Assembly (NCBI RefSeq): GCF_002483315.1
Contig: NZ_DLHR01000012.1
Span: forward strand, 96,275-160,274
Reading direction: 5' to 3'
DNA: 64,000 bases
DNA from: Flavobacterium sp. UBA7663
GTDB taxonomy: Bacteria; Bacteroidota; Bacteroidia; Flavobacteriales; Flavobacteriaceae
The notes beneath the pieces were generated by a model, which did not search any database, was not told where the DNA came from, and saw only the letters and a list, made by a program, of their open reading frames with translations. The position numbers were made by a program, and so were the translations under genes. Every line of letters begins with the position of its first letter. The first letter of the stretch is position 1. This document shows positions 7,848 through 16,552 of the stretch, in pieces.

Positions 7848-7921
7848 TGACCTCGACTGGATTCAAACCAGTAACCTTCTGAGCCGTAATCAGATGCGCT
7901 ATTCAGTTGCGCCACGAGGCC
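7848..7921 (-). tRNA. tRNA-Arg (anticodon ACG)
   Basis: Read on the minus strand this folds as a cloverleaf of 74 nt: acceptor GGCCTCG with CGAGGTC (one G-U), anticodon stem TCTGA/TCAGA with loop TTACGGC giving anticodon ACG, and T-arm ACTGG/CCAGT. The discriminator is A and no CCA is encoded. Its 3' end faces the minus-strand island, the usual orientation for islands inserted at a tRNA. Confidence 0.95.
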
Positions 7922-7933
7922 TTAATGCGGGTG

Positions 7934-7964
7934 CAAATATAGAGATAAATGTGTAAATTGCAAA
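7934..7964 (-). promoter_or_regulatory. Promoter of tRNA-Arg
   Basis: On the minus strand, TTTG (7961-7964) and TATATTTG (7934-7941) are separated by exactly 19 bases, the Bacteroidota housekeeping promoter pattern. It lies 12 bases upstream of the mature tRNA 5' end. Confidence 0.85.
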
Positions 7965-7990
7965 CCAATTACAGAAAAAATATATAAAAA

Positions 7991-8503
7991 ATGAACTTAG
8001 AAAACTATATCCGTGATATTCAGGATTTTCCGAAGCCAGGAATTGGATTTAAAGATATTACACCTTTGTTAAGTAATCCAGAAGCAACTTCTGCTTGCTT
8101 AGATTTGTTAGCCATTACTTTAGCAGATAAAAAGATTAATAAGGTAATAGGAGTTGAGAGTCGTGGTTTCTTTTTTGGAATTTTGTTAGCACAAAAATTA
8201 AATGCAGGGTTTGTTCCTGTTCGAAAACCTAAAAAGTTACCTTTTGAAACAATTAGTGCGTCATACGAATTGGAATACGGAACAGATACTTTAGAAATGC
8301 ATATTGACGCCATTCAAAAAGGGGATAAGGTTTTAATTCATGATGATGTTTTAGCGACTGGAGGAACTGCAAAAGCCGTTTGTGAATTAGTAGAGCAGTT
8401 AGGTGGCGAAATCGTACAAATGAATTTCTTAATGGAATTATCGTTTTTAAACGGAAGAGAAAAATTAGGGAATAAAGAGATTTTTGCTGCTTTGACATAT
8501 TAG
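7991..8503 (+). CDS. apt: Adenine phosphoribosyltransferase
   Basis: Salvages adenine by joining it to PRPP to give AMP and pyrophosphate in the cytosol. The 170-residue length is typical. The N-terminus (IRDIQDFPKPGIGFKDITPLL) and the PRPP-binding motif VLIHDDVLATGGTA (about 114-127) are diagnostic. The base-binding hood residues around ESRGFFFG are present. It is a single-gene unit divergent from tRNA-Arg, and a shared bidirectional terminator separates it from the convergent acyl-CoA dehydrogenase gene. Confidence 0.95.
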   Translation: MNLENYIRDIQDFPKPGIGFKDITPLLSNPEATSACLDLLAITLADKKINKVIGVESRGFFFGILLAQKLNAGFVPVRKPKKLPFETISASYELEYGTDTLEMHIDAIQKGDKVLIHDDVLATGGTAKAVCELVEQLGGEIVQMNFLMELSFLNGREKLGNKEIFAALTY

Positions 8504-8512
8504 AATAAAAAA

Positions 8513-8540
8513 CCATCCGCTACAACGGATGGTTTTTTTA
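8513..8540. terminator. Bidirectional terminator between apt and the acyl-CoA dehydrogenase
   Basis: Perfect stem ACCATCCG/CGGATGGT (8513-8520, 8527-8534) with A-run on the left and T-run on the right, so it can stop transcription from both convergent genes. Confidence 0.85.
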
Positions 8541-8567
8541 AACAAACTAAACCAATTAATTGCTGTA

Positions 8568-10358
8568 TTAAAAAGCGTATTTGTTTTCGCTAATAATTTT
8601 TGCAGCAATTTTTTCACGAAGACCAATTACATTTGGCATATTCGTATATTTTGTAAAACGTTTTAATCCCATTAACATCATACGTTGTTCGTCACCTTCA
8701 GCAAATGAAACGATTCCTTCTTTTCCTTTTTGGTTTACGATATCTACGGCATGATATAAGTATAATTTTGCCATTGCAATTTGCTCCTGAACTTTGTCTT
8801 CGCCTTCTTTTTTAGCTAATTTTTCAGTTCTAAGAATAGTACTTTCAGCCATGTAAATTTCGATTAAGATATCAGAAGCGGCCATTAATAATTGTTGGTG
8901 TGATTCTAATTCTGCTCCGTATTTTTGAACTGCAGCACCCGCTACCATTAAGAATACTTTTTTCAATTTGGCAATCATTTCTTTTTCTTCAGCAAATAAT
9001 TCTGAATAATCCGGAATGTCGAAAGATGGAATTCCCATTAATTCTTCGGCAACAGCCATTGCTGGACCTAATAAATCCACATGACCTTTCATTGCTTTTT
9101 TTACTAACATACCAACTGATAACATTCTGTTGATTTCGTTAGTTCCTTCGTAAATTCTTGCGATACGAGCATCTCTCCAAGCGCTTTCCATTGGTGCATC
9201 TTCTGAGAATCCCATTCCACCAAAAATTTGGATTCCTTCGTCTGTACAAGCTTGAACGTCTTCAGAAACCGCTACTTTTAAGATAGAACATTCGATTGCG
9301 AATTCTTCTACACCTTTTAATTCTGCTTCTTGGTGCGAATTTCCTTCACTAACTCTAATATTGATTCTGTTTTCGATATCAGATGCAGCTCTGTAAGTAG
9401 CACTTTCTCCTGCATAAGCATTTGTAGCCATTTCAGCAATTTTAGCTTGAATTGCTCCAAAACTTGAAATAGGTGTTTTAAACTGAACTCTTTCGTTAGC
9501 ATAATGTACTGCTCCAGTAATGGTTCTACGTTGTGCTTCTAAACAAGCTGCTGCTAATTTAATACGTCCAACATTTAAAGCATTCATAGCAATTTTAAAA
9601 CCTTCGCCACGACCTGCCAACATATTTTCTACAGGAACTTTTGTTTCGTTAAAGAAAACCTGACGAGTAGAAGAGGAGCGAATACCTAATTTGTGCTCTT
9701 CGTCACCCATTGAAATTCCGTTTGAAGGATCATTTTCAACGATGAAACCGGTAATATTTTTATCGTCTTCAATACGAGCGAAAACAATCATTACGTTACA
9801 AAAACCAGCATTAGAAATCCACATTTTTCCACCTGTGATTTTATAATGTGTGCCATCTTCTGAAAGAACCGCTTTTGTTTTTCCTGAATTTGCATCTGAA
9901 CCAGCTCCAGGTTCTGTTAAACAATACGCACCAAACCATTCGCCAGAAGCTAATTTTGGTACATATTTTTGTTTTTGTTCCTCTGTTCCGTATAAAGTAA
10001 TAGGCATAGTTCCAATTCCAGTGTGCGCTCCAAATGCAGTTGAAAACGAACCAGTTGCTCCTGAAATATAATCACAAACTAAAACGGTGTTTACGAATCC
10101 CATTTCCATTCCGCCATAAGCAGCAGGAACAGCAACGCTTAAATAACCTAATTCACCAGCTTTACGCATGATGTCTTCGGTTAAAGCATAATCTTTCTTT
10201 TCGAAACGTTCTTTGTTTGGCCAAATTTCTTTGTCTACGAATTCGATAACCGAATCACGCATCATAACTTGTTCTTCATTGAAATCTTCTGGAGTGAAGA
10301 TGTCTTCGCATTTTGTTTCTTTTACAAGGAATTGTCCTCCTCTGATGATATCTGACAT
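8568..10358 (-). CDS. Acyl-CoA dehydrogenase
   Basis: Catalyses the first, FAD-dependent dehydrogenation of fatty acyl-CoA. The 596-residue protein has the acyl-CoA dehydrogenase N-terminal and middle domains (CLTEPGAGSDA, GGKMWISNAG), the C-terminal helical domain with RIYEGTNEINR containing the catalytic glutamate, and an extra C-terminal region of about 150 residues as in the very-long-chain type enzymes. It is the last gene of the minus-strand beta-oxidation block; a 136-base gap with hairpin repeats separates it from the thiolase gene. Chain-length preference cannot be read from sequence. Confidence 0.93.
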   Translation of the reverse strand: MSDIIRGGQFLVKETKCEDIFTPEDFNEEQVMMRDSVIEFVDKEIWPNKERFEKKDYALTEDIMRKAGELGYLSVAVPAAYGGMEMGFVNTVLVCDYISGATGSFSTAFGAHTGIGTMPITLYGTEEQKQKYVPKLASGEWFGAYCLTEPGAGSDANSGKTKAVLSEDGTHYKITGGKMWISNAGFCNVMIVFARIEDDKNITGFIVENDPSNGISMGDEEHKLGIRSSSTRQVFFNETKVPVENMLAGRGEGFKIAMNALNVGRIKLAAACLEAQRRTITGAVHYANERVQFKTPISSFGAIQAKIAEMATNAYAGESATYRAASDIENRINIRVSEGNSHQEAELKGVEEFAIECSILKVAVSEDVQACTDEGIQIFGGMGFSEDAPMESAWRDARIARIYEGTNEINRMLSVGMLVKKAMKGHVDLLGPAMAVAEELMGIPSFDIPDYSELFAEEKEMIAKLKKVFLMVAGAAVQKYGAELESHQQLLMAASDILIEIYMAESTILRTEKLAKKEGEDKVQEQIAMAKLYLYHAVDIVNQKGKEGIVSFAEGDEQRMMLMGLKRFTKYTNMPNVIGLREKIAAKIISENKYAF

Positions 10359-10365
10359 AATTAGC

Positions 10366-10490
10366 CCCCTATCCCCGAAAGGGGGAACCTATTAGGGGTC
10401 AATAGGGTTTAAATTTTACAATATATTTTATTTATAGTATTTCAGCACAAAGTATAACCACAATCCATATTCCCCTTTTGGGGGTTATGG
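10366..10490. repeat. Two G/C-rich hairpin repeats in the fad operon
   Basis: First hairpin: CCCCTA (10366-10371) and TAGGGG (10393-10398) enclose a TCCCC-GAAA-GGGGGA stem. Second: CCATA/TATGG (10465-10469, 10486-10490) encloses CCCC-TTTT-GGGG. Both stand out from the AT-rich surroundings and resemble dispersed GC-rich hairpins that occur between genes in Flavobacterium genomes (recalled, not searched). They lie between the acyl-CoA dehydrogenase and thiolase genes and may affect mRNA stability. Confidence 0.6.
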
Positions 10491-10494
10491 GGTT

Positions 10495-11679
10495 TTACTT
10501 CAAAAATTCGTAAATTCCTGCTGTTCCTTGTCCTGTTCCCACGCACATAGATACGATTCCATATTTACTTCCTCTTAATCGCATTTCGTCAAACAATTGA
10601 ACAGAAAGTTTTGCACCAGTACAACCTAGTGGGTGACCTAAAGCGATAGCTCCACCATTTACGTTTACGATATCAGGATTTAAGCCTAATTCTCTAACAA
10701 CAGCTAACGATTGAGAAGCAAACGCTTCGTTTAATTCAATTAAATCAATGTCAGATTGTTTTAAACCTGCTTGTTTTAATGCTTTTGGAATTGCCTTCAC
10801 AGGACCGATTCCCATGATTCTTGGTTCTACACCTGCTGAAGCAAAATTTACTAATCGAGCAATAGGTTCAAGATTTAATTCTTTTACCATTTCTTCACTC
10901 ATAACTAATACGAAAGCTGCTCCATCACTCATTTGAGATGAGTTTCCTGCTGTTACACTTCCGTCAGCAGCAAATACGGGTCTTAAACCTGCTAATGCCG
11001 CAACAGAAGTTCCTGCTCTTGGGCCTTCATCTTTATTAACAACATAAGAACGCGTTTCTTTTTTACCATTTTCATTAATAAAAGTTTCTTCTACTGTAAT
11101 AGGAACTATTTGAGCGTCAAATTTGCCTTCTGCTTGTGCTTTTAAAGCCTTCATATGTGATTGATATGCAAATTCATCTTGATCTTCACGAGAAACGTTG
11201 AATTGTTTTGCAACCGCCTCAGCAGTTAATCCCATTCCCCAATAATAATCTTCATGACCAGCAGCTGCAGCTTTGTAATCTGGTGTTGGTTTGTAGCCTC
11301 CCATTGGAATATAACTCATACTTTCGGCACCACCAGCAATGATACAATCTGCCATTCCAGATTGAATTTTTGCTGTTGCCATTCCGATAGTTTCAATACC
11401 TGATGCACAATATCTATTTACTGTAACACCTGGAACATCTTCTACTTTTAATCCCATTAATGAAATTAATCTACCAACGTTTAAACCTTGTTCTGCTTCA
11501 GGCATGGCATTTCCTACCATAACATCATCAATACGAGTTTTATCAAAATTAGGAAGCTCTTTCATCATGTGTTCGATGGTTTCTGCTGCTAATTCGTCAG
11601 GACGTTTAAAACGAAAAACTCCTTTTGGTGCTTTTCCTACTGCTGTTCTATATGCTTTTACTATATATGCTGTTTTCAT
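10495..11679 (-). CDS. fadA: Acetyl-CoA acyltransferase (thiolase)
   Basis: Cleaves 3-ketoacyl-CoA with CoA in the last step of beta-oxidation. The 394-residue protein shows the nucleophilic cysteine C91 in NRYCASG, the catalytic histidine in NGGAIALGHPLGCTG, and the second cysteine in SMCVGTGQGTAG. It lies 3 bases downstream of the FadN-like gene, so it is in the same operon. Its substrate could be long- or short-chain; the neighbours favour fatty-acid degradation over acetoacetyl-CoA synthesis. Confidence 0.92.
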   Translation of the reverse strand: MKTAYIVKAYRTAVGKAPKGVFRFKRPDELAAETIEHMMKELPNFDKTRIDDVMVGNAMPEAEQGLNVGRLISLMGLKVEDVPGVTVNRYCASGIETIGMATAKIQSGMADCIIAGGAESMSYIPMGGYKPTPDYKAAAAGHEDYYWGMGLTAEAVAKQFNVSREDQDEFAYQSHMKALKAQAEGKFDAQIVPITVEETFINENGKKETRSYVVNKDEGPRAGTSVAALAGLRPVFAADGSVTAGNSSQMSDGAAFVLVMSEEMVKELNLEPIARLVNFASAGVEPRIMGIGPVKAIPKALKQAGLKQSDIDLIELNEAFASQSLAVVRELGLNPDIVNVNGGAIALGHPLGCTGAKLSVQLFDEMRLRGSKYGIVSMCVGTGQGTAGIYEFLK

Positions 11680-11682
11680 CTT

Positions 11683-14073
11683 TTAGTTTCTTAACGGTTT
11701 CCCTTTGGTTAACATGTACTGAATTCTTTCTAAAGATTTTCTTTCTCCTGTTAAAGATAAAAAGGCTTCTCTTTCTAAATCCAATAAGTATTGTTCAGAA
11801 ACTAAAGTTGCTTCTGATAAATCGCCACCAGCCATAACATAGGCTAATTTGTTAGCAATTTTTTTATCGTGTTCAGAAATATATTTACCAGCTTCCATTT
11901 GGTCAGTTCCTACTAAGAACATTCCTAAAGCTTGCTTTCCTAATACTTTAATATCTTTTCTTCTTACAGGTTGGGTATAACCTTGTTCTGCCATTTGTAA
12001 CGCTACTTGTTTAGCTGTTGCAATTTGACGGTCTTTGTTTACCACAACAATATCTCTTCCTTTTTGTAAAACACCGGTATCAAAGCCTTCATAAGCTGAA
12101 GTAGCTACTTTTGCCATACCAACAGTTAAGAAATATTCTTGTAAAACGTTTAATTCTACATCGTTTTTACGGAATAAATCAGAAGCTCTTAAAGCCATTT
12201 CTTTAGAACCTCCACCTCCAGGAATTACTCCAACACCAAATTCTACTAATCCGATATAAGTTTCTGCTGCGGCAACAGCTCTATCAGCGTGCATAGTTAA
12301 TTCGCAACCACCACCTAATGTCATTCCGTGAGGAGCTGCAATAACTGGAATTGCAGAATAACGACAACGCATCATCGTGTCTTGGAACATTTTGATAGCC
12401 ATGTTTAATTCGTCATATTCTTGCTCAACAGCCATCATGAAAATCATTCCTAAATTAGCTCCAACAGAGAAATTAGCGCCTTGATTTCCAATCACTAAAC
12501 CATTGTAGTCTTTTTCAGCAATATCAATAGCTTTATTGATTCCTTGTAAAACACCAGCACCAATAGAATTCATTTTAGAGGTAAATTCTAAATTGATGAT
12601 TCCATCACCTAAATCGGTAATGATTGAATCGCTGTTGTTCCATATTTTTTTGCTTTCGCGAATGTTATTTAAGATAATGAAGGCATCTTGACCTGGAATT
12701 TTCTCTACTTTTTTGTTTATGATAGAGTAGAAGTGCGTTGCTCCATCTTTAATCGAATAGAAAGAAGTGTTTCCAGAAGCTAACATATCGGTTATCCAAG
12801 AAGCTGGTTGATATCCTTCTGCTTTCATTAATTCGATTCCTTTTTCAACTCCGATAGCATCCCAAATTTCGAATGGACCGTTTTCCCAACCAAATCCAGC
12901 TTTCATGGCATCGTCTATTTTGTAGAAAGCGTCTGTGATTTCAGGAATTCTGTTTGAACAATATTGAAACATAGAAGCGAAGTTTTTTCTATAGAAATCA
13001 CCTGCTTTGTCTTTACCAGTCACTAAAACTTTGAATCTATCGATTGGTTTTTCAATCGTTTTGGTTAATTCTAAAGTAGCGAAAGATGCTTTTTTATTCG
13101 CTCTGTATTCTAATGTATCTAAATCTAAAGTTAGAATGTCTTTTCCTTCTTTTTTGTAGAAACCTTGTCCGGTTTTGCTTCCTAACCATTTGTTTTCCAT
13201 CATTTTGTTAACAAATTCTGGAAGTTTGAATAATTCATGAGCTTCGTCGTTTGGACAATTTTCATAAATTCCGTTCGCTACATGCACTAAAGTATCTAAA
13301 CCAACCACATCAACTGTTCTAAAGGTAGCTGATTTTGGACGACCAATTACTGGTCCAGTTAATTTATCAACTTCTTCAACCGTTAATCCCATTTCTTTTA
13401 CTTGGTGGAATAAACTTTGGATTCCGAAGATTCCAATTCTATTTCCAATAAAAGCTGGAGTATCTTTTGCTACAACTGAAGTTTTTCCTAAAAACTTTTC
13501 ACCATAACCATTCAAGAAATCTAAAACTTCATTAGAGGTTTTTGGACCAGGAATGATTTCAAATAATTTTAAGTAACGTGCTGGATTAAAAAAGTGCGTT
13601 CCACAGAAATGTTGTTGGAAATCGTCACTTCTTCCTTCACTCATGAACTGAATTGGAATACCAGAAGTATTTGAAGTTACTAAAGTTCCTGGTTTTCTAT
13701 ATTTATCAACTTGTTCGAAAACAATTTTCTTGATGTCTAAACGTTCTACTACAACTTCGATAATCCAATCTGCTGTTGCAATTTTTGACATATCATCTGT
13801 AGTATTTCCAGTAGTGATTCTTGAGGCAAAACTTGGATGATAAATAGGAGAAGGCTTCGATTTTAAAGCGTTAGCTAAATGATCATTCACTAATCGGTTT
13901 CTAACGGCTTTACTCTCTAAAGTCAATCCTTTTTTCTGTTCTGCTTCGGTTAGTTCGTTTGGAGCGATGTCTAATAATAAGACTTCGACACCAATATTAG
14001 CAAAATGGCAAGCGATACCACTTCCCATAATTCCGGAACCAATAACAGCAACTTTTTTAATATTACGTTTCAT
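11683..14073 (-). CDS. fadN: 3-hydroxyacyl-CoA dehydrogenase / enoyl-CoA hydratase fusion
   Basis: A bifunctional beta-oxidation protein of 796 residues. The dehydrogenase half comes first: NAD-binding VAVIGSGIMGSGIACHFA at the very N-terminus, then the C-terminal dehydrogenase domains with IGNRIGIFG. The hydratase (crotonase) half follows from about 470 on, with an oxyanion-hole region GMTLGGGCELTMHAD. This order is that of Bacillus FadN and opposite to E. coli FadB. Spacing is 3 bases to the thiolase downstream and 18 bases from the MarR gene upstream, so it forms the operon core. Gene symbol given by architecture. Confidence 0.93.
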   Translation of the reverse strand: MKRNIKKVAVIGSGIMGSGIACHFANIGVEVLLLDIAPNELTEAEQKKGLTLESKAVRNRLVNDHLANALKSKPSPIYHPSFASRITTGNTTDDMSKIATADWIIEVVVERLDIKKIVFEQVDKYRKPGTLVTSNTSGIPIQFMSEGRSDDFQQHFCGTHFFNPARYLKLFEIIPGPKTSNEVLDFLNGYGEKFLGKTSVVAKDTPAFIGNRIGIFGIQSLFHQVKEMGLTVEEVDKLTGPVIGRPKSATFRTVDVVGLDTLVHVANGIYENCPNDEAHELFKLPEFVNKMMENKWLGSKTGQGFYKKEGKDILTLDLDTLEYRANKKASFATLELTKTIEKPIDRFKVLVTGKDKAGDFYRKNFASMFQYCSNRIPEITDAFYKIDDAMKAGFGWENGPFEIWDAIGVEKGIELMKAEGYQPASWITDMLASGNTSFYSIKDGATHFYSIINKKVEKIPGQDAFIILNNIRESKKIWNNSDSIITDLGDGIINLEFTSKMNSIGAGVLQGINKAIDIAEKDYNGLVIGNQGANFSVGANLGMIFMMAVEQEYDELNMAIKMFQDTMMRCRYSAIPVIAAPHGMTLGGGCELTMHADRAVAAAETYIGLVEFGVGVIPGGGGSKEMALRASDLFRKNDVELNVLQEYFLTVGMAKVATSAYEGFDTGVLQKGRDIVVVNKDRQIATAKQVALQMAEQGYTQPVRRKDIKVLGKQALGMFLVGTDQMEAGKYISEHDKKIANKLAYVMAGGDLSEATLVSEQYLLDLEREAFLSLTGERKSLERIQYMLTKGKPLRN

Positions 14074-14091
14074 GTTTATAGGTTTGTTGTT

Positions 14092-14532
14092 TTATTTGTC
14101 GTTATAGATTTTTTTGTCTGCAATTAATTCGTTGATGATTTCGGCAACTTCCATAAAGTGTTGTAATTTTTCTTCACTAATATGTTGCTTTACGGTTTCA
14201 TTAAAACGAAGTACGGTTTCTTTCGAAAGTTCTCTTTTTTCTTTTCCTTCTTTAGTTAATTGAATAATTACGCCACGACCATCTGTTGGATTTTTTTTAC
14301 GCGTAATTAATCCTCGTTCTTCCATCGATTTTAGAGTTCTAGTTAAGCTTGTTGCTTCCATTCCCATTTTTGGGCCTAGAGTTGTTGATGGCGAACCATT
14401 TTCTCTATCGATACTTAAAAGAGCAAAACCTGTTGCCATTGTAGCATTATATTTTGCAGCTTCTTCGTTGTACATTCTGGCAACCGCTTGCCAAGTTGCT
14501 CTAAGTATATAGTCTATTGTTTTATCTTTCAT
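14092..14532 (-). CDS. MarR-family regulator of the beta-oxidation operon
   Basis: 146 residues with the MarR winged-helix fold: recognition helix region MGMEATSLTRTLKSMEERGLITRKKNPTDGRGVIIQLTKEG including the conserved DGRG wing. It is the first gene of the operon with the FadN-like, thiolase and dehydrogenase genes. A 28-bp perfect palindrome at 14567-14594 overlaps its promoter, so it very likely represses itself and the operon. Acyl-CoA is a likely inducer by analogy with other fatty-acid MarR/TetR regulators, which is inference. Confidence 0.9.
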   Translation of the reverse strand: MKDKTIDYILRATWQAVARMYNEEAAKYNATMATGFALLSIDRENGSPSTTLGPKMGMEATSLTRTLKSMEERGLITRKKNPTDGRGVIIQLTKEGKEKRELSKETVLRFNETVKQHISEEKLQHFMEVAEIINELIADKKIYNDK

Positions 14533-14555
14533 AGAATTATCTATCTAAACTTTTT

Positions 14556-14594
14556 CAAATATAAAAAAAAATACTATGCATGCATAGTATTTTT
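14556..14594 (-). promoter_or_regulatory. Promoter and palindromic operator of the MarR-fad operon
   Basis: On the minus strand TATATTTG (14556-14563) is a good -7 element. Immediately upstream, 14567-14594 is a perfect 28-bp palindrome with core ATACTATGCATGCATAGTAT, covering the spacer and the -33 position. Binding there would block RNA polymerase. A 17-of-20 match occurs upstream of the acyl-CoA synthetase gene. Confidence 0.8.
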
Positions 14595-14630
14595 AACATT
14601 TTTTTCAAAATTTAACATTTTAAAATAGCA

Positions 14631-14651
14631 AAACCCACGAAATGTGGGTTT
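14631..14651 (-). terminator. Terminator of the acyl-CoA synthetase gene
   Basis: Stem AAACCCAC/GTGGGTTT (14631-14638, 14644-14651), loop of 5; on the minus strand it lies 8 bases after the synthetase stop and is followed by TTTTGCTATTTT. Confidence 0.75.
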
Positions 14652-14659
14652 TAGCGTTT

Positions 14660-16438
14660 CTATCCGTAAATTTTTTGATATAAATCGTTATATTTTTCTT
14701 TAATGATTTTACGTTTTAATTTCATAGTAGGAGTTAGGTGACCATCAACGATTGACCAAACATCTGGAGTAAGTTCAAAACGTTTTACTTTTTCCCAATT
14801 TCCAAATTTTTCATTGCTATGGTCAATTTCTTCCTGAATTCTGTCGATTACCATTTTATTAGCACATAATTCTTCATTGGTAGCAAATTTAAGATTATGT
14901 CTTGTTGCCCATTCTCTAACAAATTCAAAATTAGGTTGAATGAAAGCGGCTGGCATTTTTTCGCCATCACCAATAACCATGATTTGTTCAATAAATCTAG
15001 ATTGTTTGAAAGTGTTCTCTAAAATTTGTGGTGCTACGTATTTTCCACCAGAAGTTTTGAACATTTCTTTTTTACGGTCGGTAATTTTTAGGAAACCATC
15101 AGAATCAATTTCACCGATATCACCTGTATGGAAGTAACCATCTTTTAAAACTTCAGCAGTTTGAGTTTCATCTTTGTAGTATCCCATCATTACATTTGGA
15201 CCTTTACATAAGATTTCTCCATCTTCTGCAATTTTAACTTCAACACCGTCTAATACTTTTCCAACGGTTCCTACTCTGAAACCACTATTTCTCATATCGT
15301 TTACAGAAATTACAGGAGAAGTTTCGGTTAAACCATAACCTTCCATAACTGGAATGTTAGCAGCACAGAAAACTTTTGTTAATCTACTTTGTAATGCAGC
15401 ACTTCCTGAAACTAGTAATTCTAATTCACCACCTAAACCTTCTTGCCATTTAGAGAAAATTAATTTACGAGCAATTTTTAATTTGAATTCATAGAAAGCA
15501 CCGTTTTGTTTATAAGGTTTGTAATCCATACCTAAATCTAAAGCCCAGAAGAAAAGTGCTTTTTTAATTCCACTTAAATCAGCTCCTTTAGCATAAATTT
15601 TATCGTATACTTTTTCTAGTAAACGAGGAACAACTGACATAACGTGTGGTTTTACCTCTTTTAAGTTATCAGAAATTTTCTCAATACTTTCAGCGAAGTA
15701 AATAGAGATGCCATAATATTGATATAAATAGGTCAACATTCTTTCGAAAATATGACAAATAGGTAAGAAACTTAAAGCTCTTGTATCTCCAGCTCTTAAT
15801 GGAACTCTTGGTGCACTCATTAAAACATCAGAAACAATATTTTGATGCGTTAACATTACACCTTTTGGTCTTCCTGTTGTTCCTGAAGTATAAATAATAG
15901 TAGCTAAATCTGTAGTTAAGACATTATTTTTTCTATCTTCAACCACATCTTGATTTTCTTTATCAGCACCTAATTCTAAAAGTTCTTTCCAACTTTTGCA
16001 TCCAGCAATATCATTATAAGAATACACTTCTTTTAATGCAGGAACATTGGCTTTAATGCTTTTTAATTTTTCATATACTTCATCATCAGAAACAAATACA
16101 TACTGCGATTCGGAGTGATTTAAAATATATTGGTAATCTTCTGCAGAAATTGTTGGATACATAGGAACTGTTTGTGCTCCTGTTTGTAAAACCCCAATAT
16201 CTGTAATGTGCCATTCCGTTCTATTGTTAGAAGAAATGATAGCAATTTTATCATTTTTATTTACGCCTAATCGAAGTAAACCTCTAGAAATGGCGTTGGC
16301 TTTGTCTAAATATTCTTGAGTAGATGTTTTAATCCACTGACCGTCATATTTTGTAACTAAAGCGTCTTTTAAATTATACTTTTCTAATTGATAATAAGGA
16401 AAGTCAAATAAGCGTGTAATATTGTCCATAATTCGCAT
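14660..16438 (-). CDS. fadD: Long-chain acyl-CoA synthetase (AMP-forming)
   Basis: Activates fatty acids to acyl-CoA with ATP, feeding the neighbouring beta-oxidation operon. The 592-residue protein carries the AMP-binding motif IIYTSGTTGRPKGVMLTH, the EGYGLTETSP motif and the hinge GYFHTGDIGEID, followed by DRKKEMFKTSGGKYV of the C-terminal domain. The insert and length fit eukaryote-like long-chain ligases common in Bacteroidota. The upstream ATG at 16438 may be too close to the promoter; the ATG three codons later (16429) is an alternative. It has its own terminator and an upstream near-copy of the MarR operator. Confidence 0.92.
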   Translation of the reverse strand: MRIMDNITRLFDFPYYQLEKYNLKDALVTKYDGQWIKTSTQEYLDKANAISRGLLRLGVNKNDKIAIISSNNRTEWHITDIGVLQTGAQTVPMYPTISAEDYQYILNHSESQYVFVSDDEVYEKLKSIKANVPALKEVYSYNDIAGCKSWKELLELGADKENQDVVEDRKNNVLTTDLATIIYTSGTTGRPKGVMLTHQNIVSDVLMSAPRVPLRAGDTRALSFLPICHIFERMLTYLYQYYGISIYFAESIEKISDNLKEVKPHVMSVVPRLLEKVYDKIYAKGADLSGIKKALFFWALDLGMDYKPYKQNGAFYEFKLKIARKLIFSKWQEGLGGELELLVSGSAALQSRLTKVFCAANIPVMEGYGLTETSPVISVNDMRNSGFRVGTVGKVLDGVEVKIAEDGEILCKGPNVMMGYYKDETQTAEVLKDGYFHTGDIGEIDSDGFLKITDRKKEMFKTSGGKYVAPQILENTFKQSRFIEQIMVIGDGEKMPAAFIQPNFEFVREWATRHNLKFATNEELCANKMVIDRIQEEIDHSNEKFGNWEKVKRFELTPDVWSIVDGHLTPTMKLKRKIIKEKYNDLYQKIYG

Positions 16439-16530
16439 TTATTATTTTATGCAAATTATAAAAATTAAATTAATTATACAATTTTTTAAATAATTGATAA
16501 TCTAGAGGTTAGTGTTTTAGAAAAAATAAA

Positions 16531-16550
16531 ATACTATGCCTGCCTACTAT
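16531..16550 (-). promoter_or_regulatory. Second MarR operator-like site upstream of the acyl-CoA synthetase
   Basis: ATACTATGCCTGCCTACTAT matches the 20-bp core of the palindrome at the MarR promoter at 17 positions. It lies about 93 bases upstream of the synthetase start. A possible promoter (TTG at about 16480 and TATAATTTG at 16449-16457 on the minus strand) lies between. This links the synthetase to the same regulator. Confidence 0.65.
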
Positions 16551-16552
16551 TT

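Noticed and set aside
8020..8516. Minus-strand ORFs over apt
   Set aside because: They lie fully in the apt coding region in other frames and have no motif or leader.
8900..10071. Several plus-strand ORFs and a minus-strand ORF in other frames over the acyl-CoA dehydrogenase
   Set aside because: Shadows of a clear enzyme gene; no start signals or domains.
11625..11837. 70-codon plus-strand ORF at the thiolase/FadN junction
   Set aside because: Leu/Phe-rich antisense translation of two real genes; not a membrane protein gene.
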